64,000 nt of DNA from Ruminococcus sp. (GTDB lineage: Bacteria > Bacillota > Clostridia > Oscillospirales > Ruminococcaceae): assembly GCA_018376535.1 (NCBI GenBank), contig JAHABC010000003.1, forward strand, positions 80,226 through 144,225, written 5' to 3'. Under the pieces are notes generated by a model. That model saw only the letters and a program-made list of their open reading frames with translations. It had not been told where the DNA came from and searched no databases. Within the stretch, counting starts at the first letter, position 1, and each line of letters begins with the position of its first letter. The position numbers were made by a program, and so were the translations under genes. Below, piece by piece: positions 27,389-36,338 of the stretch.

Positions 27389-30300
27389 ATGATAAGTATA
27401 AAAAGCATATGTTCTATATATCAATGTCCAGTGGGAATATTAACTATAGTAAATGATGGCTTTTATGTAACTCATATATTATACGGAAATCATTCAGGTG
27501 AATTTAACTTTGAACAGAAAAATTCCATAAATGCTAGAGTAATGTCAGAATTAAATGAATACTTCAACGGCACTAGAAAAACTTTCGATATTCCTATTAA
27601 ACCAAGTGGTACAGATTTTCAAAAAAAAGTTTGGAACGCTCTTAGTAAAATCCCATATGGCGAAACCCGTTCTTATGGTGAAATTGCTGACCTAATTGGA
27701 AAATCTTCAGCAGTGAGAGCTATCGGTATGGCAAATGCTAAAAATCCGATAGCAATTATTATACCTTGCCATAGAGTAACTAACTCAAACGGTTCACTTG
27801 CTGGATACACTGGAGGAGCTTATACTAAAAAAAGATTGCTCGATTTGGAAAAATCTACTTTAACTGATATAAACCAAAAACTTTTAAAAGAAAATAAAGC
27901 CTCTAGTGAACTCTTAAACATGGCTCTACTTAGAACTCAAATATATGGATTTTATTACTATCCACAAGAAAACGTCTATCTATTTCCTGAACGTACTGCA
28001 AATAAGTATACCTTTAAATCTAGATATGAAAATGCTCCATATAGTTTTTGCAATAAATTAATTTTTCCTAATGACAGAAGAAGATTCCTTCTAATGAATA
28101 ATGCTATTCAAGATGGCGAACAGTATAAAACTGATACTTTTAAATCCATTAGTGGAAAGTATTGGTGGAAAATAACTCTATCTACGGCTGAGTATGACGA
28201 AAATGATAAACCTTTAATCACGGTAGGTACTGTAGAAGATGTTACAGAAGAAAAGTTACTTCAAATTGAAAAAGATAATCAGTTTAATTTAAGTCAACAG
28301 ATATTACTATCGCTAAGTAATCTATTCACTGGAGTGCACAAGATAGACTTAAACACTGGTACTATTAGAAGTATTAGAATGTTACACAATATACCAGAAA
28401 TTGAAATAAATATAGATTATGATTATAACTATTGGCTTACTTCTTTTAGTCAATACTACCACCCTATCGATAGAAAACGCCTACTTGAACAGTTTTCTTA
28501 TGAAAATATACTATATCAACGCAACTTAGGAACTCGTACTATAGAAGACAATTATAGACGTTTTATGGATAATTCTTATTGTTGGATATCTAATAAAGCT
28601 ATACTAAATAATAAAAATTTCGATAGCGAATTTGCTTTAATAGTTCAAATGGACGTTTCAGACTCTTATCAAAAGTCCAGTATTATAAATGCTCTAAGTA
28701 GTGGTTACTATGCTATATACTATCTAAATATATATGATGATACCTATGAAATTCTTAGGTCAGACAAGATAGTTAAAAAGAAAATGAATATAAAACCTAC
28801 TGGTTGTTATTCTAAAATTATGGAACAATACATAACAAACTTTGTGCACCCAGAAGATAGAATTAATATTCAAAAATTTTCTAACATTATAAACCTTAGG
28901 CAACATCAATATAACCATTGTAATGAAATTTCTATGCTATTTAGAAAAAAAGTCGGAACTCATTACGAATGCGTAGAACTAAAGTACATAATGAACATAT
29001 CGCATGAACCTCAATATATAGTGTTGGCTTTAAAGAATGTCGACGAAACTATCCGTCATGAACTAGATACTAAACAACTTTTATTAGATGCCCTAAACAA
29101 TTCTGAAAGTATAAATCTAGCTACTAATAAGATACTCTCAACAGTATCACATGATATGCAAAAGTGCATAAACTCTATTAATCAATTAACGACCTTAGCC
29201 ATAGCCAACACTGATAATCTTGAAAACGTTAATAGTTGCCTTGAAGGAATATCACAAGCAAGTAAGCAATTGACATCTCAAATGGATAAAATTCTCAATA
29301 TAAGTACTACAGAGCATACTAATTTCAATCTACAATACTCACGATTTAGTATATCACAACTAATTCAGTCTACAATAGAAGTTGTTTTCAATAGTATGAA
29401 AGAAAAGCATATACAATTTGATTATAACTTCCATAATATGTACTATGATAGAATAATCGGTGACGAACTTAGAATGAAGCAGTTTATGTCCAACATACTT
29501 GGAAACGCTATAAAGTTCAATAAGTTCGGAGGTAACATAAAATTGACTGTTGAACAACTTCCAATAAAAGAAGATTGCATCATTACACATAAGTTTATAG
29601 TATCGGATACTGGCATAGGCATCAGTGAGGACGACGTTAAAAGAATTTTTGAGCCTTTTGCTCGTGCTAATGACGACAGAATACAAAATATATCTGGCAA
29701 TGGTGTCGGATTGACTTTAGTAGGTAGCATAGTAAAATCGTTAGGTGGAACTATCAAAGTGGATAGCACTCTTAACAAGGGTACTACTTTTACTGTAACT
29801 CTTAATTTAAAAACTGATGACAATAAAAATCTTACTAATGTTGATGTTCCTAATATTAACGTTTTGGTTCTAAACAATAACAAAAACGAATTAGAATATA
29901 CTAGAACTTGTTTAGAAAGTTTAAATATAAATGTAACTACTACTACATCTTATTCCGATGCTTTAGATAAACTTAATCTAGCCCATGCTAAATCGGAAGA
30001 CTATTTCGCTATATTAATAGATAATTCTATAAATGATATAAACTTTATGGATTTAATAGATATTATCCGTGAAAACTTTGGCAGACAACCTCTAAAAGTT
30101 CTAGTATCCTCTTACGATTTAACCCCTCTTGAAGATTGTAGCAACGACTTTGGTATAGATGGTTTTGTTCATAAACCTATGTTTGTGCATCAACTTGCGA
30201 ACATATTCAACTTGCTAACTAAAGATATAAAACCTTTTTATAACAAAGATTTCTTTGCTATTAGACCACTAAACAATACTAACTGTCTACTCATTGAAGA

Positions 30301-30658
30301 TAATAAGTCACATCAAAATATTGATAAATCTATACTAAAAATGTTAGGTTCTAATGTTGATACTGCTAGTAGCAATTCCGATGCTATAGAGTGTATCCAA
30401 TGTGGCAAAAAGTATGATTACATAGTTATGAATATAAATCAAACGTACACACAAGAGTTTGAAACTAGTGTTAAAATTCACTCAATAGATAAGTCTGTTC
30501 CCATAATAGCTATGACATCACATTATTTTCCTGAAATAGTTAAGTTAGCTATAAAATCTGGTATGAGTGCAACCATAGTTAAACCTATAGATGTTAATAC
30601 TAATCAATTAGTAAACACCATTTTAAGTAACGTTCAACTTGCAAAATTTAATAGATAG
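27389..30658 (+). CDS. O6-alkylguanine-DNA methyltransferase fused to a hybrid histidine kinase
   Basis: One uninterrupted frame of 1089 residues. Residues 1-155 are a complete Ogt/MGMT domain with the acceptor motif IIPCHRV (Cys127), KKVWNALSKIPYGETRSYGEIA and the DNA-binding helix around RAIGMANAKNP. PAS-like segments follow (about 180-295, 300-428, 430-560), then a dimerisation/phosphoacceptor helix STVSHDMQ (His588), an ATPase with GNAIKFN, DTGIGIS, FEPFAR and GNGVGLTL (about 690-805), and two receiver-like domains. The first keeps Asp878 but not the acid pair; the second keeps ED at 970-971 and Lys1065 but has Asn1015 at the phosphoacceptor place. No transmembrane segment is seen, so it is cytosolic. 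The ATG lies within an AGGAGATGAT stretch that itself resembles a ribosome binding site, so the true start could be a few codons later. Monocistronic. Confidence 0.85.
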   Translation: MISIKSICSIYQCPVGILTIVNDGFYVTHILYGNHSGEFNFEQKNSINARVMSELNEYFNGTRKTFDIPIKPSGTDFQKKVWNALSKIPYGETRSYGEIADLIGKSSAVRAIGMANAKNPIAIIIPCHRVTNSNGSLAGYTGGAYTKKRLLDLEKSTLTDINQKLLKENKASSELLNMALLRTQIYGFYYYPQENVYLFPERTANKYTFKSRYENAPYSFCNKLIFPNDRRRFLLMNNAIQDGEQYKTDTFKSISGKYWWKITLSTAEYDENDKPLITVGTVEDVTEEKLLQIEKDNQFNLSQQILLSLSNLFTGVHKIDLNTGTIRSIRMLHNIPEIEINIDYDYNYWLTSFSQYYHPIDRKRLLEQFSYENILYQRNLGTRTIEDNYRRFMDNSYCWISNKAILNNKNFDSEFALIVQMDVSDSYQKSSIINALSSGYYAIYYLNIYDDTYEILRSDKIVKKKMNIKPTGCYSKIMEQYITNFVHPEDRINIQKFSNIINLRQHQYNHCNEISMLFRKKVGTHYECVELKYIMNISHEPQYIVLALKNVDETIRHELDTKQLLLDALNNSESINLATNKILSTVSHDMQKCINSINQLTTLAIANTDNLENVNSCLEGISQASKQLTSQMDKILNISTTEHTNFNLQYSRFSISQLIQSTIEVVFNSMKEKHIQFDYNFHNMYYDRIIGDELRMKQFMSNILGNAIKFNKFGGNIKLTVEQLPIKEDCIITHKFIVSDTGIGISEDDVKRIFEPFARANDDRIQNISGNGVGLTLVGSIVKSLGGTIKVDSTLNKGTTFTVTLNLKTDDNKNLTNVDVPNINVLVLNNNKNELEYTRTCLESLNINVTTTTSYSDALDKLNLAHAKSEDYFAILIDNSINDINFMDLIDIIRENFGRQPLKVLVSSYDLTPLEDCSNDFGIDGFVHKPMFVHQLANIFNLLTKDIKPFYNKDFFAIRPLNNTNCLLIEDNKSHQNIDKSILKMLGSNVDTASSNSDAIECIQCGKKYDYIVMNINQTYTQEFETSVKIHSIDKSVPIIAMTSHYFPEIVKLAIKSGMSATIVKPIDVNTNQLVNTILSNVQLAKFNR

Positions 30659-30663
30659 ATTTT

Positions 30664-30690
30664 AGGGATATCTTTATTATAGATATCCCT
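30664..30690. terminator. Terminator between convergent genes
   Basis: AGGGATATCT (30664-30673) and AGATATCCCT (30681-30690) form a perfect 10-bp stem just after the kinase stop and just before the end of the convergent PH-domain gene. T-runs are short on both sides. Confidence 0.65.
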
Positions 30691-30691
30691 A

Positions 30692-32134
30692 CTATTTTGA
30701 TATAAATGGTTCTATGGCACTTCTAGGCATACCCATAACTTTATGTCCTTGCGATTGCTCAGTAGTTAAATAGAAAGTTATATTATAGGTATCGCTATAC
30801 TTTTGGAATATGGTTTGTGTAATAGATACTTTAGCTATCTTAATATCTGATACTAATATGGTATGGAATGAAAATCCTTTAGAATATCTAATACATAGTT
30901 GATTATCTTTTAAAGAAAATCCAGTAGTAAACAAAGATATTATACTTATAATTAGATACCATATCAAAGGTAGTTCTAACATTAAAGTTATAAATCTTAT
31001 TACGCTAGTTGCACTAGGTAAGAAGTATATTCCTACTAAATAAACCATCACGACCAATACACACGGAATAATAGCTTTATAAGTATATCTCCAAAAGTTA
31101 GTCCAACGAGGCTTATAGTTATTGGGATATATCTTCATGTTGGGCATAATTGCCGATATAGTATCTTGACAGTTCTTTCTACTCATAATTGGAATGAATA
31201 CTGGAATTTCTTCATTAGTAGAACCGTATCCCGAACAGTTTACATTTATGGATACAAACTTAAAAATTTTTGTCCAAAAACTTTGACATAGGTCTGTATA
31301 GTTTACCATATTTTCACATATCTTATAACGACGTTTGGTAAGAACTCCCGTACGGATAAACACTCCATGAGAATTTTTTTTAATCTTGAAGTTAGTATAT
31401 CTAATGATATTCGTTATAAAAGAGAGTATCCAACTAAAAGCGATTATCAAAGAAAGTCCTACGAATATCGGCGATACGTTAAGCATAAGTTTTTCCGTAA
31501 CGGTTTCTGTTACCATATTGAACTCATCTATAACCGAACGTTGTAAAAACTGTTCTACTATGCTACCAGCTTTGAATAAAAATACAAATATATATATTGC
31601 TCCAGTAAGAGTACTCGAAAATATAAACGAAAAGAAAAACGTATGCCAAAAGTTAGGTTTATATTCAAAAGTTTGACTATTATCAGTAGTTACATCATTG
31701 GTATTTATGGCGTTTCTTAGCCAATGCAGAGTTTTTTCCGTAACTAATAAAGATAAATCCTTATCTAAAGTACCTGCTCTGGTGTTCACCAAAAGAGTGG
31801 TTGCCTTAAAAGGTCTTAAAAAAAAGGATTTTTCTTCCGTCACCGATGATATACTATTCAATGGAATTATCTTTCTAGTTCTAACTATTACTCCATTTAA
31901 GAATATTATAGAATTATCTTTTACATTAAACCTAGAGAATTGCCATCTAACGTAACCTGTTAATAGTATAATCAATAGAGTTAGTATATCAAACCAAGCA
32001 CCAGCGAACCAATCCACTAGAGCTTGAATATCACCAATGCGTATAGAGAGAATACCTCTAATTAAAGGAAATATTAATAGCCAAAGGTTCTTAGCTGAAT
32101 ATGAAAGTATCTTTAAAGGGTGCTGACGCTTCAA
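30692..32134 (-). CDS. YdbT-like membrane protein with bacterial PH domains
   Basis: The 480-residue protein has several membrane segments in pairs (about 20-60, 165-235, 350-395) separated by bacterial PH (PF03703-type) domains; VKDNSIIFLNGVIVRTRKIIPLNSISSV and KKNSHGVFIRTGVLTKRRYKICENMVNY are typical. It pairs with a short PH protein 12 nt upstream, the same arrangement as ydbS-ydbT in Bacillus, a pair linked to resistance to certain bacteriocins. That function is not shown here. Confidence 0.82.
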   Translation of the reverse strand: MKRQHPLKILSYSAKNLWLLIFPLIRGILSIRIGDIQALVDWFAGAWFDILTLLIILLTGYVRWQFSRFNVKDNSIIFLNGVIVRTRKIIPLNSISSVTEEKSFFLRPFKATTLLVNTRAGTLDKDLSLLVTEKTLHWLRNAINTNDVTTDNSQTFEYKPNFWHTFFFSFIFSSTLTGAIYIFVFLFKAGSIVEQFLQRSVIDEFNMVTETVTEKLMLNVSPIFVGLSLIIAFSWILSFITNIIRYTNFKIKKNSHGVFIRTGVLTKRRYKICENMVNYTDLCQSFWTKIFKFVSINVNCSGYGSTNEEIPVFIPIMSRKNCQDTISAIMPNMKIYPNNYKPRWTNFWRYTYKAIIPCVLVVMVYLVGIYFLPSATSVIRFITLMLELPLIWYLIISIISLFTTGFSLKDNQLCIRYSKGFSFHTILVSDIKIAKVSITQTIFQKYSDTYNITFYLTTEQSQGHKVMGMPRSAIEPFISK

Positions 32135-32146
32135 AAAGTATCCCTC

Positions 32147-32584
32147 CTACTGATTAATCTGCTTGTTTACTAGATTTAATATATCAACACTATCTTGTTT
32201 ACTTAGAAAGTTAAAAATCATGTAGCCACCCAGAGCGTTAAATATTATGAAGTTAAAGCCAATATATCTAAATAGTGGAATGTACACCGAAGTTACATAC
32301 TGGATAGACGAAACTTTCATAGTTTGATTACTTCGTATAAAAAAACCGCTCTCCTTAGATAAAATATTCTTACTTACTTTAAAAGATACCATCTTAAAAT
32401 ACAACGGTACATATATAGATGCAAAGAATATTCCTACAACTGTTATAACACTCATTAATATATACATTATAATATTGTAATCTTGTAGATACATATAAGC
32501 TATTACATCTAAAGCGACCATTAATAGTAGTATTAAAATTCTAATACATATCATGCAATTTTTATCTGCCCTGTATATTTTCAA
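32147..32584 (-). CDS. YdbS-like membrane protein with a bacterial PH domain
   Basis: The 145-residue protein has two membrane segments near the N-terminus (about 12-60) and a PH domain (about 68-140, KVSKNILSKESGFFIRSNQTMKVSSIQYV). It sits 23 nt after the SDR reductase gene and just before the YdbT-like gene, so the three are probably one transcript. Function unknown. Confidence 0.8.
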   Translation of the reverse strand: MKIYRADKNCMICIRILILLLMVALDVIAYMYLQDYNIIMYILMSVITVVGIFFASIYVPLYFKMVSFKVSKNILSKESGFFIRSNQTMKVSSIQYVTSVYIPLFRYIGFNFIIFNALGGYMIFNFLSKQDSVDILNLVNKQINQ

Positions 32585-32607
32585 AAATTTTCACCTCTTG
32601 TAAGATA

Positions 32608-33318
32608 TCAACAAATTCCTCCGTTTACTGCAATATCCTGAGCAGTTATATAAGACGCTCTATTAGATGCCAAAAAACTAACCACATTAGCAACATCTTG
32701 TGGAGTGCCTAGCCTATACAATGGAATTTCTTCTTTAAGTGAGTTTAAATCTTCTTGACTAAGATGAGAGTTCATAGAGGTATCTATTACCCCTGGGGAT
32801 ACGCAATTTACTCTAATCCCAGATAGACCTACTTCTTTAGCTAAAGCCTTAGTAAATCCTATTATAGCCGACTTTGTAGCAGAATAATGTACTTCACATG
32901 AGCCACCAATCTCACCCCACATAGATGATATGTTTATAATATTACCACTCTTTTTAGATATCATATGCTTTACAACTTCCGAAGTGCAATTTAAAACGCC
33001 ATTTAAATTGATATCTAAAATTCTTTTAGCGTCCTCTTTAGATACTTGATGAAACAATCCTATTACAGATATTCCTGCATTGTTTACTAATAGGTCTATA
33101 CTTCCAAAGTTTTGAATAATATAGTCTACCATAGTTTTGACCTCTTGCAAATTAGAAACGTCTGCTTTATATGAATATCCATTTATATCTTTAGCGACTT
33201 TTTGAGCGTTTATCTTGCTACTATTGTAGTTTACTATAACGGTGTAGCCATCATTGGCGAGTTGTTTGCAAATGGCCTCGCCTATACCTTTAGAACCTCC
33301 AGTTACTAGAGCCAACAT
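32608..33318 (-). CDS. Short-chain dehydrogenase/reductase, FabG/YmfI-like
   Basis: The 236-residue protein has the NAD(P) motif VTGGSKGIGEAI, NNAG, and the catalytic Ser-Tyr-Lys set (ISSMWG, HYSATKSA). It resembles FabG-type 3-oxoacyl reductases and YmfI, the reductase that completes an EF-P modification; no fatty-acid genes are adjacent, so the substrate is open. The first gene of a three-gene minus-strand unit. Confidence 0.88.
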   Translation of the reverse strand: MLALVTGGSKGIGEAICKQLANDGYTVIVNYNSSKINAQKVAKDINGYSYKADVSNLQEVKTMVDYIIQNFGSIDLLVNNAGISVIGLFHQVSKEDAKRILDINLNGVLNCTSEVVKHMISKKSGNIINISSMWGEIGGSCEVHYSATKSAIIGFTKALAKEVGLSGIRVNCVSPGVIDTSMNSHLSQEDLNSLKEEIPLYRLGTPQDVANVVSFLASNRASYITAQDIAVNGGIC

Positions 33319-33445
33319 AATAAAATCCCCCTTGTAAAAACTGTATATTTAGATATATATATTATATCATAGTTTAAAAGGAAACTCCATAGAATTTTAA
33401 TATTTTGTGCAATGTGATGAAATGTTAAAAATTTATAAAAATCTC

Positions 33446-33474
33446 TTGAAATATCTTAGTCACTGTGATATATT
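33446..33474 (+). promoter_or_regulatory. Promoter of the LTA synthase-like gene
   Basis: TTGAAA (33446-33451), 17-nt spacer, TATATT (33469-33474), about 55 nt before the start codon. Confidence 0.7.
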
Positions 33475-33528
33475 ATCATTTAGATAGAAAGAAATCTATA
33501 CATTAGAACTGAATTAAGGTGATTTTTT

Positions 33529-35457
33529 ATGCAAATTCAAACCATGGATAAAAATTCCATGAAAGAAAAACTTTTTTCGGGTTTTTCAAAACTTCGTGAT
33601 AAAATATCACGATTAAATGAACGCAGAAACTTAAACTCTGAAACTTACAAAGCTACTAACTTGATATTAACTTTAATGTTTCCAATATTTATAGTGTTAA
33701 TTGCAGAGATTAATCAATGTAAATATCCAAGTAAGCTAGTAATGTTTATAGTGGAAAAACCTACAATATTTATGTTCGATATATTTATATCATCGATAAT
33801 ATTCTACACATTGTATCTACTATTTAGAAAAGGTTTCTGGGCTGTACTGGTACAAGGAATAGTATACTTCTTTTTAAGTACGGCTGAACTCTTTAAGTAC
33901 GGAACTAACGGAAATCATTTGATTTTAACAGATATGAAACTTTTCCAAAGTGCTAAAAGTTTAACATCTTTTGCGTACATAAAGATAACTCCTATGTTGG
34001 TAACTTATGCCCTACTATTGATAGTATACATAGGTGCTTGTTTTTGGTTCAATCCAAAGTTAAAGAACTCTTTTAAAAAGAGATTCATTCCAATAATAGT
34101 ATCCTTCTGTTCGTGTGTGCTAGTAATTGGAGTTCCTAGTGTATCCAATATGGTTTACGCCGTCTTCGATGTGGATACTACTAAATCGGATAACGCTTTT
34201 CTAGTAAATGAAAAGTTTAAAAATAATAATTTTATAGCATTCTTTCTACAAACGTTCACTGAGAACATATCTAATAAGCTAGAACAACCTCAAGACTATA
34301 CTGAAGATACCGTAGATGAAATCTTAGAAGACGATACCTCTAGTGATAGTACTTCCGTACAAGATAACATCGATACCATATTGACCTCTAGCGAAAATAA
34401 TGGCATTAAACCTAACGTTATCCAAATAATGTCCGAAAGTTTCGCAGACTTTAGAGTGTTCGATGAACTTAATCTTAATACTGACGCTTATGACAAAATA
34501 GATAATATAGCATCGCAAGGTTATAAGGGTACTGCAATAGTTCCAACATACGCAAGTTTTACAGTAAAGACAGAGTTTGAACTACTATTCGGTTTACCAG
34601 TTAAATCTTTAAATGACCCTAATATGCCTCAAAGAATGTTATTAACTCGTGAACAACCTACTATGGTTCAGTACTACCATCATTATGGATATCAAACTGC
34701 ATATGTACACCCATTTTTATCATCATTCTATAGTCGTTCAAGAATATACTCACAATTTGGTTTCGATACTATGATTTTCCAAGATGATTTTACCGTTCCT
34801 ATTGAATATCTAAACGATTATATCACTGATGATACTGTATTTCGTCAAATAGAAACGCTAATAGAAGATACCAATGAACCTTTATACGTTCATACTACTA
34901 CTATGCAGAACCATCAACCTTATACCAACGGTGAAAATCCTGACGATGAAATTACTAACTATTTAAACAACGTTCGTATTACTGGTGATGCTCTACAATC
35001 TTTTATAGACTATCTAAGTTCTATTGATGAACCTACTGTAGTAGTATTTATCGGTGACCATTTTCCATCTATGCGTGGAGAAAACAACGTCTATGATTTA
35101 ATGGGCGTAACTAGTGAAAACTGTCAAGTTATGTTTGAACAGAACTATATCATATGGAGTAACTATGACTTAGATTACTCTAGTATGACTAATGAAAAGT
35201 TTTCTACTTTCTATATGCCATACGTTATCTGGGATTTAATAGATGCCCCTAAAGATAGCTTTATTCAATCTATGTTGGATAAGATGAAAACACTTCCAAT
35301 ATACTCAACTAGCTACGATACTACACTTCCTAATGATGAGGATTTGGATATTCTAACTTACGATAGAATTTTAGGCGATAACGTATCAGGACAGGATTTA
35401 GTCGAATATGCTCAGTATGAAACAGAAACTTCTTCAACGGAAGTTTCTACTGAATAA
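33529..35457 (+). CDS. LTA synthase/sulfatase-family phosphoglycerol transferase
   Basis: The 642-residue protein has five N-terminal membrane segments (about 45-225), then an extracellular alkaline-phosphatase-like domain (about 290-600). NVIQIMSESFADF holds a metal-binding Glu, TYASFTVKTEFELLFG the expected nucleophile Thr, and FIGDHFPSMRG the late metal ligands. LtaS-type enzymes polymerise glycerol phosphate from phosphatidylglycerol onto lipoteichoic acid or related glycans. The acidic Ser/Thr-rich tail (TETSSTEVSTE) and the Asp-rich segment at 250-285 are not part of the fold. Confidence 0.9.
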   Translation: MQIQTMDKNSMKEKLFSGFSKLRDKISRLNERRNLNSETYKATNLILTLMFPIFIVLIAEINQCKYPSKLVMFIVEKPTIFMFDIFISSIIFYTLYLLFRKGFWAVLVQGIVYFFLSTAELFKYGTNGNHLILTDMKLFQSAKSLTSFAYIKITPMLVTYALLLIVYIGACFWFNPKLKNSFKKRFIPIIVSFCSCVLVIGVPSVSNMVYAVFDVDTTKSDNAFLVNEKFKNNNFIAFFLQTFTENISNKLEQPQDYTEDTVDEILEDDTSSDSTSVQDNIDTILTSSENNGIKPNVIQIMSESFADFRVFDELNLNTDAYDKIDNIASQGYKGTAIVPTYASFTVKTEFELLFGLPVKSLNDPNMPQRMLLTREQPTMVQYYHHYGYQTAYVHPFLSSFYSRSRIYSQFGFDTMIFQDDFTVPIEYLNDYITDDTVFRQIETLIEDTNEPLYVHTTTMQNHQPYTNGENPDDEITNYLNNVRITGDALQSFIDYLSSIDEPTVVVFIGDHFPSMRGENNVYDLMGVTSENCQVMFEQNYIIWSNYDLDYSSMTNEKFSTFYMPYVIWDLIDAPKDSFIQSMLDKMKTLPIYSTSYDTTLPNDEDLDILTYDRILGDNVSGQDLVEYAQYETETSSTEVSTE

Positions 35458-35480
35458 TTAATTCTTAGGAGGTTTTTAAT

Positions 35481-35870
35481 TTGGATATTCAAATAGGTGC
35501 AAAAGCATCGTACAAAGTAACAGTAGATACTTCTAATACTGCTAAATCTATGGGAAGTGGTTCTTTAGATGTATTTGCTACACCATCTATGGTGGCTATT
35601 ATGGAAAAAGCGTCCACTATGGCACTAGAAAGCTATCTTGAGGACGGAACTACCACCGTTGGAACTGCTTTAGATATTACTCATGTATCGGCAACTCCAA
35701 TAGGAATGAACGTCTATGCAACTTCGGAAGTGGTTGCAGTAAACAATCATGAGATTACTTTTAAAGTTCAAGCCTTTGATGATGCTGGTCTTATTGGTGA
35801 AGGTACTCACAAAAGATTTATAGTCATGGCTGAAAAGTTTCAAAATAAGGCTAATAAGAAGTTAAACTAA
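35481..35870 (+). CDS. Hot-dog thioesterase, fluoroacetyl-CoA thioesterase-like
   Basis: It starts at TTG 35481 after GGAGG. The 129-residue protein has a single hot-dog fold pattern: FATPSMVAIMEKASTMALESYL, GTTVGTALDITHVSATPIGMNV (given in parts) and the His-containing turn. It resembles the FlK-type group, mostly small acyl-CoA thioesterases of unknown substrate in gut Firmicutes. It lies 23 nt after the LTA synthase-like gene and is followed by a terminator. Confidence 0.82.
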   Translation: MDIQIGAKASYKVTVDTSNTAKSMGSGSLDVFATPSMVAIMEKASTMALESYLEDGTTTVGTALDITHVSATPIGMNVYATSEVVAVNNHEITFKVQAFDDAGLIGEGTHKRFIVMAEKFQNKANKKLN

Positions 35871-35883
35871 AACAGTTAATTTT

Positions 35884-35915
35884 ATGGAACGTCTACTGTA
35901 GGCGTTCCATTTTTT
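35884..35915 (+). terminator. Terminator after the thioesterase gene
   Basis: ATGGAACG (35884-35891) and CGTTCCAT (35903-35910) form the stem; a T6 run follows. Confidence 0.85.
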
Positions 35916-35961
35916 ATGCAAAATATACATGATGATATCATTTTTTTGTGCATTATGACGG

Positions 35962-35991
35962 TTGACAAAATGCTCTTTTGTGGAGTATAAT
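35962..35991 (+). promoter_or_regulatory. Promoter of the trp operon
   Basis: TTGACA (35962-35967), 18-nt spacer, TATAAT (35986-35991). It starts a leader of about 340 nt containing the T-box. Confidence 0.85.
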
Positions 35992-36004
35992 ATATCATAG
36001 TTTA

Positions 36005-36300
36005 AATTTAATATTGCTAAACCTTTGAGCAGAAGTAGTAGATTAAGTATCTTACTTATAGAGAGTTAGTGGTAGGTGTAAACTAACAGTAAATCTTTTT
36101 TGAATGGGTCTGTGAGGGCAGTCCGAAAGCGATTATATCGTTAGTAGTAACTGACGGGAGCTTCAACCGTTATCAACGAAGAATGTATGATAGTACATAG
36201 ACAGAGTGGGTATATATCTGTAGGTATATATCAATTTGGGTGGTATCGCAGAAGTTTGTAACTTTTGTCCCTTGATTGTGGGCAAAGGTTTTTTTGTTTT
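36005..36300 (+). promoter_or_regulatory. Trp-specific T-box riboswitch with terminator
   Basis: The leader has the T-box landmarks in order: AGAGAG (36060-36065), GGTAGGTGTAAAC of stem I, the specifier context GAA-TGG-GTCTGTGAG with TGG (Trp) at 36105-36107, and the tRNA 3'-end-binding box TTGGGTGGTATCGC (36236-36249). It ends in a terminator stem TTTG(T)CCC/GGGCAAA and a T7 run (about 36262-36296). Uncharged tRNA-Trp should stabilise the antiterminator and switch on trpEGDCFBA. Specifier and downstream genes agree. Confidence 0.93.
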
Positions 36301-36338
36301 ATATGGAAATTTTTATATTACGGAGCGTGATTTTTTAT

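Noticed and set aside
36276..36338. Upstream TTG start for trpE
   Set aside because: It lies in the terminator stem of the T-box; ATG 36339 gives the normal TrpE N-terminus.
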